DNA of 64,000 bases from Leuctra nigra (GCA_934045905.1 OW203769.1:20429705-20493704), one strand, 5' to 3'; numbered from the stretch's first letter, positions 21,691 through 34,558 are shown. Translations and numbers: made by a program. Notes: generated by a model not told the origin, from the sequence alone.

Positions 21691-22519
21691 GTGTGAAGAA
21701 AAATTAAAAAAAAATTGTGGAAACGTGCGATTCGCGTTCGCTTACCCTGGACTTTAACGTCGTCCTGTTCTGCAACTCTAGGCTATGACGACACATGATT
21801 ATGTTGATGATGAATACGATCGTCCCAGCATTTGACTCTCGACTGAGGAAAACCACGATATTACCTCAGTCAGGACGCCCGCGGGATTCGAGCCCAAGTT
21901 CAGAGCCAACTTGCTCCGCTTGGAGAATTGAAGAAAGACATTGTAAATTTGGTCTACGTCTACGGAAACAAATTATGTATAACATTGAACTTTCAACAAA
22001 CTTTACTTACTGAAAAAAAAATATGTTAAACTTTTCTAATTTCTGTGGTTATGCTTGGCTGAAGTTTGGAAATAGTAATCATTCACTTTTCTTCAAACCA
22101 TGTCCAGAGCAAGCACATGAATTAAATTTGTATAAGAATTATTAACATTTTGAACTCGGCGACCGCTTTGTGGAAATAGTCTAGATTTTGTCGTACGTCT
22201 CGTCAAGTCTGTCACGAAGATAATTCAATGAATATCTCGTTCAGCCTCTGAACTGAAAAACCTGCGATCCAACAATGGAAATCCAGTGAAAACTTCTCAA
22301 TCCCCGGCGTCTTGAAAGTTTCCCCGCGGAAGTTTCGAGAGTGCGTGGAAACGAACTATTATCCGCGCGGCAACAGTTTCAAAAGTCAACCGGAGGAGTG
22401 GACATGAATGATTCAGAGCCGCTGGGAGCCATCTTGACATCATCATCATTGACATCATCATCATTGACAAACCCATGCATCGGCCGTGAAGACATGCAGA
22501 TCGAGATCGACGAGATTAA

Positions 22520-22912
22520 GACGGTTGGGTAGTGAGTTTGACCTTGAAGAGTTTTTTAATCGATTTTTATCAATATCTTTTACCAATGTAATTGTTAACA
22601 AAATAAGGCTTTGTACGAGCATTCAGAACTGTTCAATGAAAATAATTCCACAGCTTTTAATGGTTTATTAGATTTACTTTGTCCTACAGACGTTTAGTGC
22701 CCGAAAATTAGTAAAATTATGGCAGTTGGACATCTGTTGGACAAAATAAAACTAATAACTTATTCCAAACTATGAAATTTATTTTCATTGAACTGTTCTG
22801 AATACATTCAATACTTGTACAAAGCCCTATTTTGTTAACAATTACATTGGTAAAAGATATTGATAAAAATTGATTAAAAACTCTTCAAGGCCACGCTCAC
22901 TACCCAGCCGTC
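22520..22912. mobile_element. Foldback MITE family A, copy 2, TTAA target duplication
   Basis: Ends are GACGGTTGGGTAGTGAGTTT and CTCACTACCCAGCCGTC, flanked by TTAA on both sides (22516-22519, 22913-22916). The arms again hold TTTTACCAATGTAATTGTTA and its inverse, with CAGACGTTTAGTGCCCG in the middle. It has no coding content. Confidence 0.88.
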
Positions 22913-23520
22913 TTAATGAATCATGCCGTCCAGAAGGCTTCATGAATCTGAGTCTGTATGATCTGAGCCACGGCAAAGTAATACCAGAATATCTTATGCT
23001 AAGTCCACGAGCGACTTTAAATCTTCTTCGGTATGAAAATTAAAACCGTGTATTTACGTTGGCAAAAGTTCCGATTAAAGAGAATTTCGAAGTAGCTCTG
23101 GTTGCAAGGTATAGCTCTGGCCGAGGGTAAGGACAAAAGCGTGTGATGTCTATCTACCAAGGTGTGTGCAGAACACACGGGATGTGGGCAGTCGCGGCCT
23201 TGCTCCAGTGTGCGTCGTGTGGGAGGCGCTCTGCTCTCGGCCTTGACGCAATCTCCTCAGGAGCTCGCCAAACATACCATTAGCTCTTTAAATCCAGTGA
23301 AAACCGATTCATGGCCGATACATTTCGAATTGTTTTAAGAGTCGACAGGACTCGCAGAAAATTTCGATTTCGATGTAAAAAAAATCCTAGAAATGCATGA
23401 AAATGCATTAGCTCTGGGTTGTACGTGACATTTGTGACACATAATCGTGTGTTGCATGTTGCATATACTGCTGTGAAGTAAGTTATTTTAAATCAAATAT
23501 TGAAAACCACAAAAAACCAT

Positions 23521-23830
23521 AAAAAGGCGGCCCCTACTTTTTTCTTAACAGCTTGACCGATTGTTTTCAAAATTTAACAGCATAGAGATAAAGAGTAAAT
23601 CTGTGTCTCTAGTGATCGAAAAAAATAATAAAAAATGTTTTTTCTCGTTTTGAGGAAGTGCTAACATGGGCAATATTTGAGTCTTTTTGGCACCTCTGCC
23701 CCGAAATAACTAAACAAAAAATTAAACTTTGGGGCCACTAGAGACACAGATCTACTCTTTATCTATAACCTGTGAAAATTTGAAGACAATCGGTAAAGCC
23801 GTTTAGAAAAAAGTAGGGGCCACCTTTTTG
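23521..23830. mobile_element. Imperfect inverted-repeat element
   Basis: AAAAAGGCGGCCCCTACTTT on the left is inverted as AAAGTAGGGGCCACCTTTTT on the right. Inner blocks (AGAGTAAATCTGTGTCTCTA and its inverse) pair too. About 310 bp, AT-rich and non-coding. A second, smaller inverted pair follows at 23909-24130. Confidence 0.7.
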
Positions 23831-23908
23831 TGCTTCATAAAACATGGATTTCATCAAGTATCGTGCTGCAAGCGCGAGCGATTTTGCCGCTTGCTTCAGG
23901 CACTTTTT

Positions 23909-24130
23909 GGATACGATTGGAGACAAAATGGGTTGACGAAATGATTTGAAATTTTAGTAGGGATTAGATAAAATACAAACTTAGGGTTATCGCTTAGTAT
24001 ATATTTTTAATTCTTTGCTTAAATTTGATTGTAAAAATGTGCCAAGTGACACCCTAAATTTGTCTTTTATCTAATCATGATTCATATTTGAGATACGGGG
24101 TTCACGGGTTTCGTCTCCAATCGTATCGGA
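23909..24130. repeat. Inverted repeat (GGATACGATTGGAGAC arms)
   Basis: GGATACGATTGGAGACAAAA and its near-inverse TTTCGTCTCCAATCGTATC bound a 220-bp AT-rich stretch with weaker internal pairing (GATTAGATAAAATACAAA with TTGTCTTTTATCTAATC). It is probably another small foldback element. Confidence 0.65.
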
Positions 24131-24698
24131 TATTTCATGGTTTTGAGCGGTTTTGTTGAATAACCGGCGTGTAAATTAACAATGAAAGAAGCAATAATGC
24201 TACTAATATATAATCAAACTGATCGTCCAAATGTCAAATCAGCGTAAATCGACGTTATGTGTGATAACTAATCGGCTTTCCCGTTGTTCTGTTATACTTC
24301 TGATAATTAAGTACATGACGCCTTGGAGCCGGGTTTGTTCTGATCGAATATCAGAGAGTTTCGTCATCGCACGAGACTTGACGTCGACGACAGCGCTCTC
24401 TGCCGGGGGCGTTCAGATCACTGCGCAATGGATTAGCAATCAGAGCCACGCGCTTCACCCAGCCAGCGTAATTGCAGCAGCGCGACGATTTAAAATTAAT
24501 AACAATTTCATTACCTGCTACTTTATCCCGGCCCGGAAGGAAATTGCTATTTCACACTGTGTAGCGCAAATGTCACGTTGATATTGATTAGAACTGAACA
24601 TGGCCTGGCGAAGCGAGAGATAGCAGTCAACTTTTACAACACTTTAAGCGGGGATGCATTTGAAACCGTTATTTTGTATGAGCAAAGATAACCAATAA

Positions 24699-25003
24699 GG
24701 GGCTGTGCATAAAGGACGTCACGCTAAAAAATGGTTATTTTGACTCACCCCTCCCCCTTGTCAAACTGTGTCACACTTTTCCAAACCCTCCCCCTAAAAG
24801 GACGTCACAAATCATCTCAACCCCTCCCCCCCCCCTCCTAAATTCAATTACAAATTTAGAGTCCATTTTAGCGAACTTTGAGGTTCTGACATATCAACTG
24901 AAGTTTAAAATTCTTTAAATTGTCTACATCAAAACGTGACATCCCAAAGGCTCCAAGCCCCCCCCCCCCCCCCTGAAGCGTGACGTCCTTTATGCACAGC
25001 CTC
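24699..25003. mobile_element. PIF/Harbinger-like MITE, TAA target duplication
   Basis: The left end is GGGGCTGTGCATAAAGGACG and the right end inverts to GAGGCTGTGCATAAAGGACG, both flanked by TAA (24696-24698, 25004-25006). A 3-bp TAA duplication and GGGGCTGTG-type ends fit PIF/Harbinger. The interior has two C-rich tracts and no transposase. Confidence 0.75.
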
Positions 25004-25030
25004 TAATAACATCTTTGGTATTGTATTAGG

Positions 25031-25435
25031 TATCCCCATAAAAAACACTCCGTGTAAAAATACCAGCCAAGTCTCTTCAACTTAAAAAAAATAATGAAAT
25101 CTAAAAATTCTGCACTGAAAAGTAGTGATATCAAAAAATTAGCCAAGTCAAAACTTTATTTGAAAATCAAAAAATACTTGGCGCATCGTGTACATAAATA
25201 GCTTGGAAGTATAAGCCAATTATAAATTATACATGAAATATACATATACATAGTATACCTATAATGCCCTAAAAAAACGATGCGCCAAGTATTTTTTGAT
25301 TTTCAAATAAAGTTTTGACTTGGCTAATTTTTTGATATCACTACTTTTCAGTGCAGAATTTTTAGATTTCATTATTTTTTTTAAGTTGAAGAGACTTGGC
25401 TGGTATTTTTACACGGAGTGTTTTTTATGGGGATA
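25031..25435. mobile_element. Near-perfect 405-bp foldback, family D copy 1
   Basis: The arm begins TATCCCCATAAAAAACACTC and continues through CCAGCCAAGTCTCTTCAACT and TACTTGGCGCATCGT. The right arm is an almost exact inverse down to GAGTGTTTTTTATGGGGATA. The loop is roughly 80 bp (25192-25273). A diverged relative with the same block order but a much longer centre lies at 41242-42523. Confidence 0.85.
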
Positions 25436-25559
25436 TCACTACTTTTTTTAGTTTATTCTTACAACTTACGTGTGACACATATCACATGAACAATTACTAA
25501 ATCCTTTAAAAAAAATTACCCTTTACAATTTGGTTATTCTCATGAAAAAAACAAAGGTT

Positions 25560-26844
25560 TCATTCCAATCGGTCAACCCAGTTCCGAGATATGGCAACAC
25601 GTCGGTTTTCAAAATGGCCGCTGAACTTTCTGCACTGCCACATAGAATTTATAACTATAAATGATGTGTATCATTTTTAGCTTTCTGAATATGTATTTAT
25701 TGTATAGGAGGGGATTATAATGATTTATAAATTTGAATGACGTCATTTCCGGCCTCATAAATAGGAAAATTCTAGTTTGACTGTTCCTATTCCATAGAGA
25801 TGTCCTTCCGAATCGTTTGGCACTAGTTTCATACCGATCTGTCAACCAGTTTTCGAGATATTACGTCGTTTCTTCCGATTTCAAAATGGCTGCTGAAATC
25901 ACTGACCTCTTGAATTATAATTTAAACATGATTTCATTTTATTATAAGCAGTCTCAAATAGTATATTTATTGCATCAAAATGTAAATTTGTGCGATTTTT
26001 AAAATGTGTGACGTCATTTCCGGTTACAGTATGGGAAACTGCAAATATTATTGATGATAATACATAAAGTTGACCGTCTAAATTGTTTAGCGTTGGTTTC
26101 GTTTAAATCTATTAAGACGTTATTAAGATATGATGTCATTTCTGGTTTCAAAATGGCGGCTTCCGGTTGGTTTTATATCAAGTCAAATAATATCACAAAA
26201 GAACATACGTTACATAAATATCAAAATAATTGGATCAAATTTGTTGCCGAAATGCCAATCGATGAATTAAATTTCATGACGTCATTTCCGGTTTCGTTAA
26301 CATAAATTTTAGTCTGTTGCTATTGATTATCCATATAGATGACCGTCCGAATCGTTTGGCGCTATTTTCGTTCCAATCGGTCTAGCCGTTGTTGAGATAT
26401 GACGTCACTTCCGGTTTCAAAATGGCGGCACAAAAAATTCATGGGGTGAAGGTTAAATCAGACGCCAAAAGTGCACACGTGGTAAAAATGTGAGATCAAT
26501 CGGTTCAGCCGTTTTGGCTGTGGCCATGTTACCGGATTTGAATTCCAGGAGACTACTACTACTGAGATTATTATTATGAAAACCGCCCTAAAACACTGTT
26601 TTCACGGCCCTCTAGCGTGCAAAGGGCGTAACCTATTGTTCCCAAATTTGGTATATGTTGTAGGGTGGGCCATAGCTCGAAATTAAGATATATCGCAACA
26701 ATGTGAGATTTCCCAATTTTAAGATCCAGTAGGCCGAAAATGCCACTTTGATGCTTACAGTAAAAGTGGGTTTGCTCCAGCCTTTATTTGAGAGTTTGCG
26801 CGCCGTACGACTTGGCTGGCGTGGAGCGACCGCTCCACTAGATT
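25560..26844 (+). repeat. TGACGTCA-rich repeat element, copy 1 (degenerate units of about 267 bp)
   Basis: A block resembling GACCGTCCGAATCGTTTGGC then GATATGACGTCACTTCCGGT and TTCAAAATGGCGGC recurs around 25600, 25880, 26148 and 26418. Spacing is about 270 bp. The last part (26520-26844) is unique and ends in the palindrome TGGAGCGACCGCTCCA. The same end block and units occur in opposite orientation at 39572-41085, so this is an interspersed element with an internally repetitive body. Its class is unknown to me. Confidence 0.75.
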
Positions 26845-27669
26845 AGCTCAGAAGAAAATAAAATTGCAATTGTATCAATGTCAAAGGGAAGCAGTTTCAA
26901 ACAATTTTGCCTCTTTTCTGTTTCTCAGTACCTACCTATTTTATGACGACGTAACTGAAATCATGATGTATATGAAAATCAAAGAGCAATACCAAGAATG
27001 TCACCAGACTTCAGCATTGGTTTCGCAAGTACAGACCCTTCCTTTATCCCCAAACTCTTAAAACGCATGATTATTTGAAAATAACTCCTTTACGATCCGT
27101 CAGAGAGCCGAGCAAATAAACACGCGTGAACGTTTCGCGCGCTTCGCCGTCGCGCATTACAAACAAACAAGTGGCTCTTTAATGACGCACATCTTGACAA
27201 CATCGTCTGGCGACGGTGAAAATAAACACCACTTGGCATTGCATATCCCGGCCAAGTCCTCCGGCGAAACACGGGACAGTTTTAATAAGTACGAAGCACG
27301 TAGCAAGTGGAGCGAATAATGATTATTGATTCGCTGAATACACTTGTCGACGTTTTCATTAAATATTTTATGATAATTATGTTATTCGTGACGCCGGCGG
27401 CTCAACTGACAGGCGGCCATCTTGATGTCGCGAAAACTGTTGCAATGTTCCGCTTTAAGCGGCGCTATTTCAAGGATCCTCATGACAATGTAAAGAAAGT
27501 ATAAATGATTAATCACACCTGTAGGGGGTCGCAAAGGAATTCATTCAGGCCGCAAACAAAACTTACAAATATTGTATTAATTATTTGCATGTTCAATTTG
27601 TATAACAATTGCGACAATATTTCTCAGTACTTGTAATTTTTACTCAATTTAAGAATAATAATTGAATGC
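26845..27669. other. No recognised feature
   Basis: The sequence is of mixed composition with a GC-richer patch near 27090-27440. A 65-codon plus frame at 26864-27061 and a 60-codon minus frame have no recognisable motif. Confidence 0.5.
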
Positions 27670-27899
27670 CACAGTGAAAGAACGCTATGGGTAAGTCCAT
27701 TTTCTGAAAAAATTAGTCTAAGATGTGCCCAAGCAGTGATTTTGATGAGCTTTCAGAACATACCCTCGGTTTTTAGAAAATATTGCCACAAAGTCTTGAA
27801 AAAAGCAACTGAAATATCGATTTGTATGGAAGAGTTTCAACGAAAAACTTCGTTTATCTCAGTTTCATCCGAATGTGATTCATAGCGGTCTTTCCCTGC
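27670..27899. mobile_element. Foldback MITE family B, copy 1
   Basis: CAGTGAAAGAACGCTATGGG on the left is inverted imperfectly as CATAGCGGTCTTTCCCTG on the right. Interior words TTTCTGAAAAAAT, GAAACTTCG-like runs and TATCTCAGTTTCATCCGAAT match the outer element at 62886-63509. Confidence 0.7.
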
Positions 27900-29098
27900 A
27901 AGAACGTGTAATAAACGAGTGCACTTGCTACAAAAATATGTGTTTGATTAACGCTAATCAATACGGAGGTCAAGTGTGAACACGGGCGTGGGCGTATAAA
28001 CGCGTCCCGGCAGCAACGCTGGAAAGGTGCTCTTCTGGATTGAATGCCCCGGCAATTTCCCAGCAATCTCTTCATTAAAACTGCGCGCGAGATGACGCCC
28101 TTCATCAGCCCCTGACAGCCGCCATCAATATTCACACCGCGGTGCTTAGAGGCCCCAGATGATGACGCAAGCACCTTGACAGCATGCGAAATAGCAGTTG
28201 GGATGGTAACCTAATAGGCCACGACAGCATCGTTCCCATCGTGCATTCCTCATCTTAGAAATCCGATTATATGGTTTTAAAAACTTCAACATTTCGTTAT
28301 TGGAATTGGACATTTTCGCGATTTTTTTTTTTAATATAGAGAATCTTCAGATTATGACTCATTCATATACGAAATTATATTCTTAGATCAAGCTGAAAAG
28401 AGAATTTAATTTTGAATAAGTTTCACAATAATTTGCAAAAAATATGCTTATTTATTTAAAATTATGATTCACGAAACAAAATATTGATGAAATGACCCCC
28501 ATTTAATTTGTATATTAAAATAACTATTGATCTAAAAACGCAATATTATAACGGTCCACTGCAAACGAACGTGTGTTTAACGTGTAATTAATGTTGAACG
28601 ATGGAATCAACACGGCGTCCCCGGGGACTGATCACAACATGAATCAGATGGGTCACGTGACCACATCCTCGGCCTGATTGGCTGACACGGCGACCCATCA
28701 GCGACGCCGTGGAGGAGAAGGTCAGTGAGACACGTCGCACCGGGGTCATGGGTTTTGACCCAGTGGGGTGGTTGCAAGAGACCTGCAAGTATTGTGCTAG
28801 GACTCCGCAGTGGACGCGCTCATGAGCGAGCATTCGTAATGACCTTGAACACAGCTTCTAGCTCAGATTGTCCGTCAGTAAAGTGGAGTGTAAAGTATAA
28901 AACAATGGAGCATTTCAATGGGCCAATCTTACTGGAAATCAAGAGATAAACGAACATGATAGTAAAGCATATTTTGTGAAAAATTGGCCTGGTCCTTTAC
29001 TACGTTTGACTGGAAATGCGAGAAGAATACGCTCACAAAATAGACAAAAACAACAAATATTTATCATAATTATAATTATACTTATAGTTACTCAGTTA

Positions 29099-29145
<47 letters not shown>
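29099..29145. repeat. (TCTG)n microsatellite
   Basis: About eleven tandem copies of the tetranucleotide TCTG (GTCTGTCTGTCTG) are present. Confidence 0.97.
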
Positions 29146-30850
29146 TGGGAACGCCGTCGCGGGCATCCACTGGTGCGCATTGGGCATGCTTTACATGATG
29201 GGTCCCTCTAGTAATTAACAATAGACAACAATTTCTGATGACAAGCGTCAATTTTTAACTGCGATAAAACTAATTGTCCGAACTTTTTCCAAGTAAACTA
29301 TTGACAATTTGCATCCGTGACTTTTCTCTCCACCCCGTCTCTCTAGTGGTCCTGACCTTCCCTCATCATCATTGTCAGACGTGAAGTGACCCAGATGTAG
29401 AAACTCTCATCAGCAAGAGAAGTGAGATGCTCTTCTCGCGAGCATTTAGAAGATGAAACCACTCGAAATAGTTCGTGATCATGCAGTAACCTTGGCGACA
29501 GTGACTCTAGCATATTCATATGACATCAGACATTTATTATTACCATCATCATCCTTCACGAATCTCATTTCACATTTTCAATCCTTCTGAATTATTACAA
29601 AAAACTAAAAGTAAAAACTAGGATAATTGCGACGGAAGAAATGATGACGATGAAGAATAAGTAATGGGTGGTCTTGGCATATTAGTAAGGAACCTTCTCA
29701 TCATTTGCCTCTCGACCGACGGGAATCACGACACCTGAGCCAACTTGCTCCGGAATTTATTATTTCCTCGAGATATTTTTAAAACCGTCAAGTCATTATC
29801 GTCGACACAGAAACCCTGCAATCTTCCCATTAGCTGACCCCGAGTCAGGTGCCTCCACCGGGACACGACGCCGCGCTTGTTATCCCGTCGTTGACGTCAT
29901 CCCCCCACCCCCCTCCCCCCGTCTATTTGTCCATGTAAGGAATACGCCCTGGGGAGGGGGCGGGGGGCGCCTGAAAGCCCATTAACTTGTCAATAAAGCG
30001 GCGGGCAATAATGAGGCCCCCGACGCCGGGGAGTAGAGGTCGTCGCGACGCCGGTGTCGACGGCGACGCTTCAGTGGGCGGAGATTATGTCCGACGTGAC
30101 GCCGTCATCGCCGACAGATGGCGGAGTTGACACGTCAGGTATTCTGATTTTCAGATCACGGTTTAAGTGAGGTGAATTTATAATTATAATCAATTCCATG
30201 GATTAATGTTTTCAATCAAGAGTAAAGACGAGGACATAATTTAACAAATAAAATCACAGCAACAGGATAACTAAGTAAAAAGTAAAAACTATAACTGAAT
30301 AACATATTGAAGAATATCACGAGTGAAAAGAACATTTTACTTCAGCATCACGTAATCACAAAAACGGTATCTACATCGATTGGTTTTCAGTTTCTTTCTT
30401 TCTACATGTCTAAATATTCCCCAAGATGATATTGCGTGCCAAAGAGCAACAAAGACATCGAAGACGGTGTTTTGACGACGTCAGTGAGAAGTTGAATTCC
30501 TGTAGGTGGTTGAAAGTATCTACATGGTCGGGCGGAGCAGCTGCATTCCAGCCAAGTATTACAGCACCTCTGTTGACACCCATAACTTAAGATTTCAAGT
30601 AGAATTAGAATGTATATCGGCGAGGACGATAAAGAGTACGAGGGGATGAGAAGAGGCTATCAAAAAATTATAATTGTCATAAAAACACTGCATGAATAAA
30701 ATCGAATGAGTAAAAATGGTTGAGCCAAGTAAAAAAACAAACAAAAAAAACGAACAAGAATAGTATAAAAGCAGCAACACAATGTGCAAGTTTAAAGGAT
30801 TCAGTGTTTAATCAAAACAAACTTTAGGTAATAAAATTATACGAAAAATA

Positions 30851-30885
30851 CTATATTTTGTCTAGTTTCACTAGACTTCTTCAGG
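30851..30885 (-). other. CCTGAAGAA hairpin motif, minus-strand copy
   Basis: On the minus strand it reads CCTGAAGAA, stem GTCTAGT, loop GAA, stem ACTAGAC, then AAAATATAG. It has the same layout as 20492-20526 but different paired bases. This suggests that the RNA or DNA hairpin, rather than its primary sequence, is preserved. Confidence 0.55.
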
Positions 30886-31560
30886 TAAATGACATTAAAT
30901 TCTAAGCAATTGAAAGCTATAATTATAATTTAATTTAACATCCATGAATGGATTATTTTTTTACAAATCATAAACGTAACTTTCTTCCTATTTCTTTGTC
31001 TTCAATATGTCACTAGCGCAATTAAATCGATGTCCATTGTTCTGAGAGTTTCGCGCAGTCAGCGCAGTGAAAAGGTGTCTGAAAACAATTGTTGTTCTCA
31101 CGACCCACTGGAAGATGGCTGGTGTAATTGCGTGCTAATAGATGTCGTCACACGGGGTCTCCGCGCACGAACGAATGGGAAAGTCACTGCAAGCTGGATG
31201 CAGCGGCCATGTGGGCTGCATCTCGCTTTCCACAGCCTCCTGGAGCCCACGCATTGTTGCGCCACACGGCTACCGCCCGGCAACAATGTCACTACCGAAA
31301 CAAAACGAGTTTATAGAAGAGTTTATAGAAGAATTTGTAATGTTCAAAAATATTCAAGTTTGAGATTTAAAAAATCATGAATTTCATAAAGTTTTGATTA
31401 TCTTCGTGATTTGTTGAAATTAATCATGTATTTCTTTTCATGGAAAATTTTAGTCTCATGTCATGGTATCTGAAGGTATTTATTTGTGTCGATGTAATTT
31501 TGGTAAGATGCTAAAAATCAAGTAAAAGAGTAATTTTTCTTCAAAACAGCGATGCTTTTC

Positions 31561-31757
31561 TAAAGCCCCATTTACACGGTGCAATTTGTTGAACAACTTC
31601 TGTGTCATATTCCCATTTTTCATACAATTTTGTATTTACACGACACAACTTTCTGTCACAGAACTTAAAACATGTTCTAATTTCCATTCACGAAGTGTGA
31701 CACAGAAGTGTGGTACAGAAGTTGTACTAGAAATTGCACCGTGTAAATGGGGATTAA
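31561..31757. mobile_element. Foldback MITE (CCCCATTTACACGGTGCAA ends)
   Basis: CCCCATTTACACGGTGCAAT on the left is inverted as ATTGCACCGTGTAAATGGGG on the right. The inner arms AACAACTTCTGTGTCA and CACAGAAGTTGT-like words also pair. Non-coding, about 195 bp. A one-ended relic lies at 43152-43192. Confidence 0.8.
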
Positions 31758-31915
31758 GACAGGTGATAGCACGATTCGTTCCAATGAAATCAAATAGAAA
31801 ATCAATAGAACATGAGAAAACGTAGAGGCGACAGAACGCATCCCTGGAGGACGCCAAGTGAAAGTCTTTGCTCTCGGCGTCAATCAATCCGTCATTTCCC
31901 CCGCCGAAACATCGT

Positions 31916-31979
31916 CAAGTGAATTCAGCGCGAACCGCCGAGCGTCTCAAGTGAATTCCAGGCGAACCGCCGAGCGTCT
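31916..31979. repeat. Tandem duplication, two 32-bp units
   Basis: Two adjacent units, TCAAGTGAATTCAGCGCGAA and TCAAGTGAATTCCAGGCGAA, each end in CCGCCGAGCGTC. Confidence 0.85.
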
Positions 31980-32423
31980 ACAGGACTAATCTTTGTCTCG
32001 GCAATGTTTATCAGCTGTGAAGAGTCCTCTACGCATCACAAATCAATTAAGCACTAGTTATTATCATTATTTACAGTGGGAATAAAATCCTTTGTCTGCA
32101 GCCACATAACAATAACATGCCAAGAGTTCCCTCAACATCGTAAAATATTGAATAGTTCGGCGAAAATGTCAAAAGCCTGTCAGAGGTCCGCGCGTCAAAA
32201 AGCTTTTATCTGATGGCAAGAGGAGTTACAGCTGTAGTGATTCTCTCGTGGCATTGTTTCACGAGACGCCGGGCAGTTGTCTTGTGACGTTCTCTTACCC
32301 ACGGCGTTATCAACAGAGCGAGAGGGCGCGAGGGAAGTTGCGGTGGGCAAGCGAGATAACAACAGTGGTTTCCTGAGTGTACCTCGTTGATCGCTGCTCT
32401 TTGTCTGCACATTGCTCACTCAC

Positions 32424-32473
32424 CCGCCGCGCATGCGCTGGTCGTACCACGTGACCGAGTCGTAAGACTTACC
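32424..32473 (-). promoter_or_regulatory. Candidate recursive splice site (ratchet point) 1 with 49-nt downstream block
   Basis: On the minus strand, TTCTCTCTCTTGTTCTAG is followed directly by GTAAGT, a strong acceptor fused to a perfect donor. A second donor, GTGAGTGAGCA, follows after exactly 49 nt. This is the recognised shape of an intronic ratchet point with an optional short exon. One reading frame of the 49 nt is open (SYDSVTWYDQRMRG), and all bases from the pyrimidine tract to the second donor resemble the site at 54697. Its length, 49 nt, would shift frame if retained. It could instead be a true alternative exon of an unrecognised minus-strand gene. Confidence 0.6.
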
Positions 32474-32603
32474 TAGAACAAGAGAGAGAACAGATTGTTA
32501 GACACACATTAGACAAGATGAGAGCAAGTGAGATGGAACTATACCGGCGAGTTGATACAAGAAAGCACGCGTATTCGGTAAAACAGTTTTGTAGTCAAAT
32601 CTA

Positions 32604-32814
32604 CACTCGAACAAGTAATAAACGGCACCTCGAAAGAAAAGGATTGACTGATTAAGGTTTGATGGCATCACCCCATGAAGTCCGTGCTAACTAATCATCT
32701 AACTCCAGTATGTGAGCTCTGATTTCATTGATAATAACAAGGATTGATTGTCAAGGAACCTGACCAGCAGCCAATCCCTTTTGTGCAAAGTACCGTTTTT
32801 AATTGGTTTGAGTG
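32604..32814. mobile_element. Mariner-type MITE, copy 4
   Basis: Ends CACTCGAACAAGTAATAAAC and AATTGGTTTGAGTG lie inside TA (32602-32603, 32815-32816). The body in inverse orientation carries TGAGCTCTGATTTCATTGAT and GATTGATTGTCAAGGAACCT, the family's internal words. Confidence 0.8.
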
Positions 32815-34426
32815 TACATACAAGCAAAAAAGCCCGATCATTCAAATAATGGAATATTTTCGTTCTATTTCTTATCTCTCGTGGTTATTCGTGGTTTAAT
32901 AAGGGCCCTGGATTTAGTATCCATGGTTTGATATGTTGGGACTAGCATTGTCTGTCTCCTCAATGTTGTTGGTACAAAGGGATTCGCGTTCGAGTCGTGA
33001 GTTGTAAGACGCGGGTCCGATGCGCTGGTACTGCTGGACATAGCTCGTGACGTCACGCCGAGCCCGGGGACTACGCGTGGTGACAGCGGCGGGACGTGTA
33101 GTTATTAAACGCGCGTCGGAATGCCGCGTGTTCGAGCCCCGCTCACGGCGTGTCGGCGCAGAGACATGACGAGATGCCGGGCATTCCGGCCGAGGGGGGG
33201 AGGGATGGATACAAGAGGGAACGTTGTGCTCCTCGAACGGACATCCAGCCGGGGGAAATGTCCGCGGAGCTCCGAGACCAGAGTAAAAACATTACAGTTC
33301 AGGAAAAGAGAATAATTGCCAAGTCCAGGCCTGGAGATGATGACGCATTCACTATTCTTGTCCATAAAACACCATTCTTCACCTAATCTCTTCAGAATCA
33401 GAAGATTATAGCTAAAAATCAATTTTAATTTTGAGAAATTCACAAAAGGAAATCTCCGTATAATCCTCTTTCGGAACTTTTGACGATATTTTCCATTGTT
33501 CCTTTCATCCCATTGATGCGCACGCAAGCCAATCCCTGGAGCGATCTTAATTAATATCTTCGTACGTCACTCACGACGCTGTCATGGAGCTATCCAATCA
33601 TCATCGGCCGCCGGGACATTGTTCACGGCCTCCTATAGGTACCCTCTAGCCGGACGGATATCCTCGCTTTGTCACACCCCAATCAACACGATCATCTCGC
33701 CTCGTCAGCAAGGAGCGGCCGAGTGACGTCATCAACATGCCAAGACAAGCTGTCGTCAGGCGGAGAATTATGTAAAGTGGAGTGGATTGCCAGCGGTGTC
33801 AAGTCATTTCAACAGGGTTTCAAATAGCACAGAAACAGTATTACAAATACTAATTCGAAACAATATGTAAGTTGAAATCTCAACACATATTTCGTTAGTT
33901 TTGACGTAATTAAAGAAACGTAAATCGTGATCATGCCAGGTCCAAAGCTCATAAAATAAAATACTTTCATCGTTTTTAAAATGTAAAAATACAAGTCTGG
34001 CTGCCCACGAAATGGTACACAAACATTAGGGTTCGGTTAAAACAGGCGAATAGTTTTAAAAATTAAAAATGTCCACTGATTTCGTGATGAAAATGTAGGG
34101 TTGTTTGAAACGAAAATTCCAACGGGAAATGAAATTGTCAGGAAACTGCAGCCATCAATACAAAAGCCGCCCATAAACATGTCAAACTCCAGGCCACCGC
34201 GACGTTGCAAATTACGCCACCGCCCGTCGGCGCCTCTGATGTCCGCCGGCGATGATCCGGCAACAGCGCGGCTGTCGTGGTAGCGTGCTAATTAACACGG
34301 GGGGATGTCACGCGACGCCGGGGCGTGGTCGTGACCCTTGACACGTCATGGGCGGCGTGACAGGCGGGTTGTCACACGCGTCACAGATACTGATTATACG
34401 AGAGCGACTCATTTGTCTTGTTTGTC

Positions 34427-34558
34427 TAAACTTGGCACAACTACTGACGGTATTTCAATGAAACGGATTAGCTGCTGGTCAGGTTCCTTGACAATCAATC
34501 CAATTGTTATTATCAATGGAATCAGAGCTCACCTACTAGAGTTGTCTTGTCTAGAAGA
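34427..34558. mobile_element. Mariner-type MITE, truncated copy 5
   Basis: The family words GCTGCTGGTCAGGTTCCTTG, ACAATCAATC, TTATTATCAATGGAATCAGA and GCTCACCTACTAGAGTT are clear. The right half is missing after about 34558, and the left end is eroded. Confidence 0.7.

Larger units (their letters stand above)
27900..31560. other. Intronic or intergenic stretch with simple repeats and GC-rich patches
   Basis: It contains a (TCTG)n run at 29099-29145, a C/G-rich patch at 29900-30130 and a SINE-like fragment near 29620-29760 (GATAATTGCGACGGA, CAACTTGCTCCGG) related to sequence near 56760 and 21890. It also holds the minus-strand CCTGAAGAA hairpin at 30851-30885. I recognise no protein-coding exon. 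Confidence 0.5.

Noticed and set aside
32424..32472. 49-nt block as a normal pum coding exon joined directly to 14500-14401
   Set aside because: The open frame leaves two bases while the next pum exon begins in phase 0; direct joining would break the pum frame.
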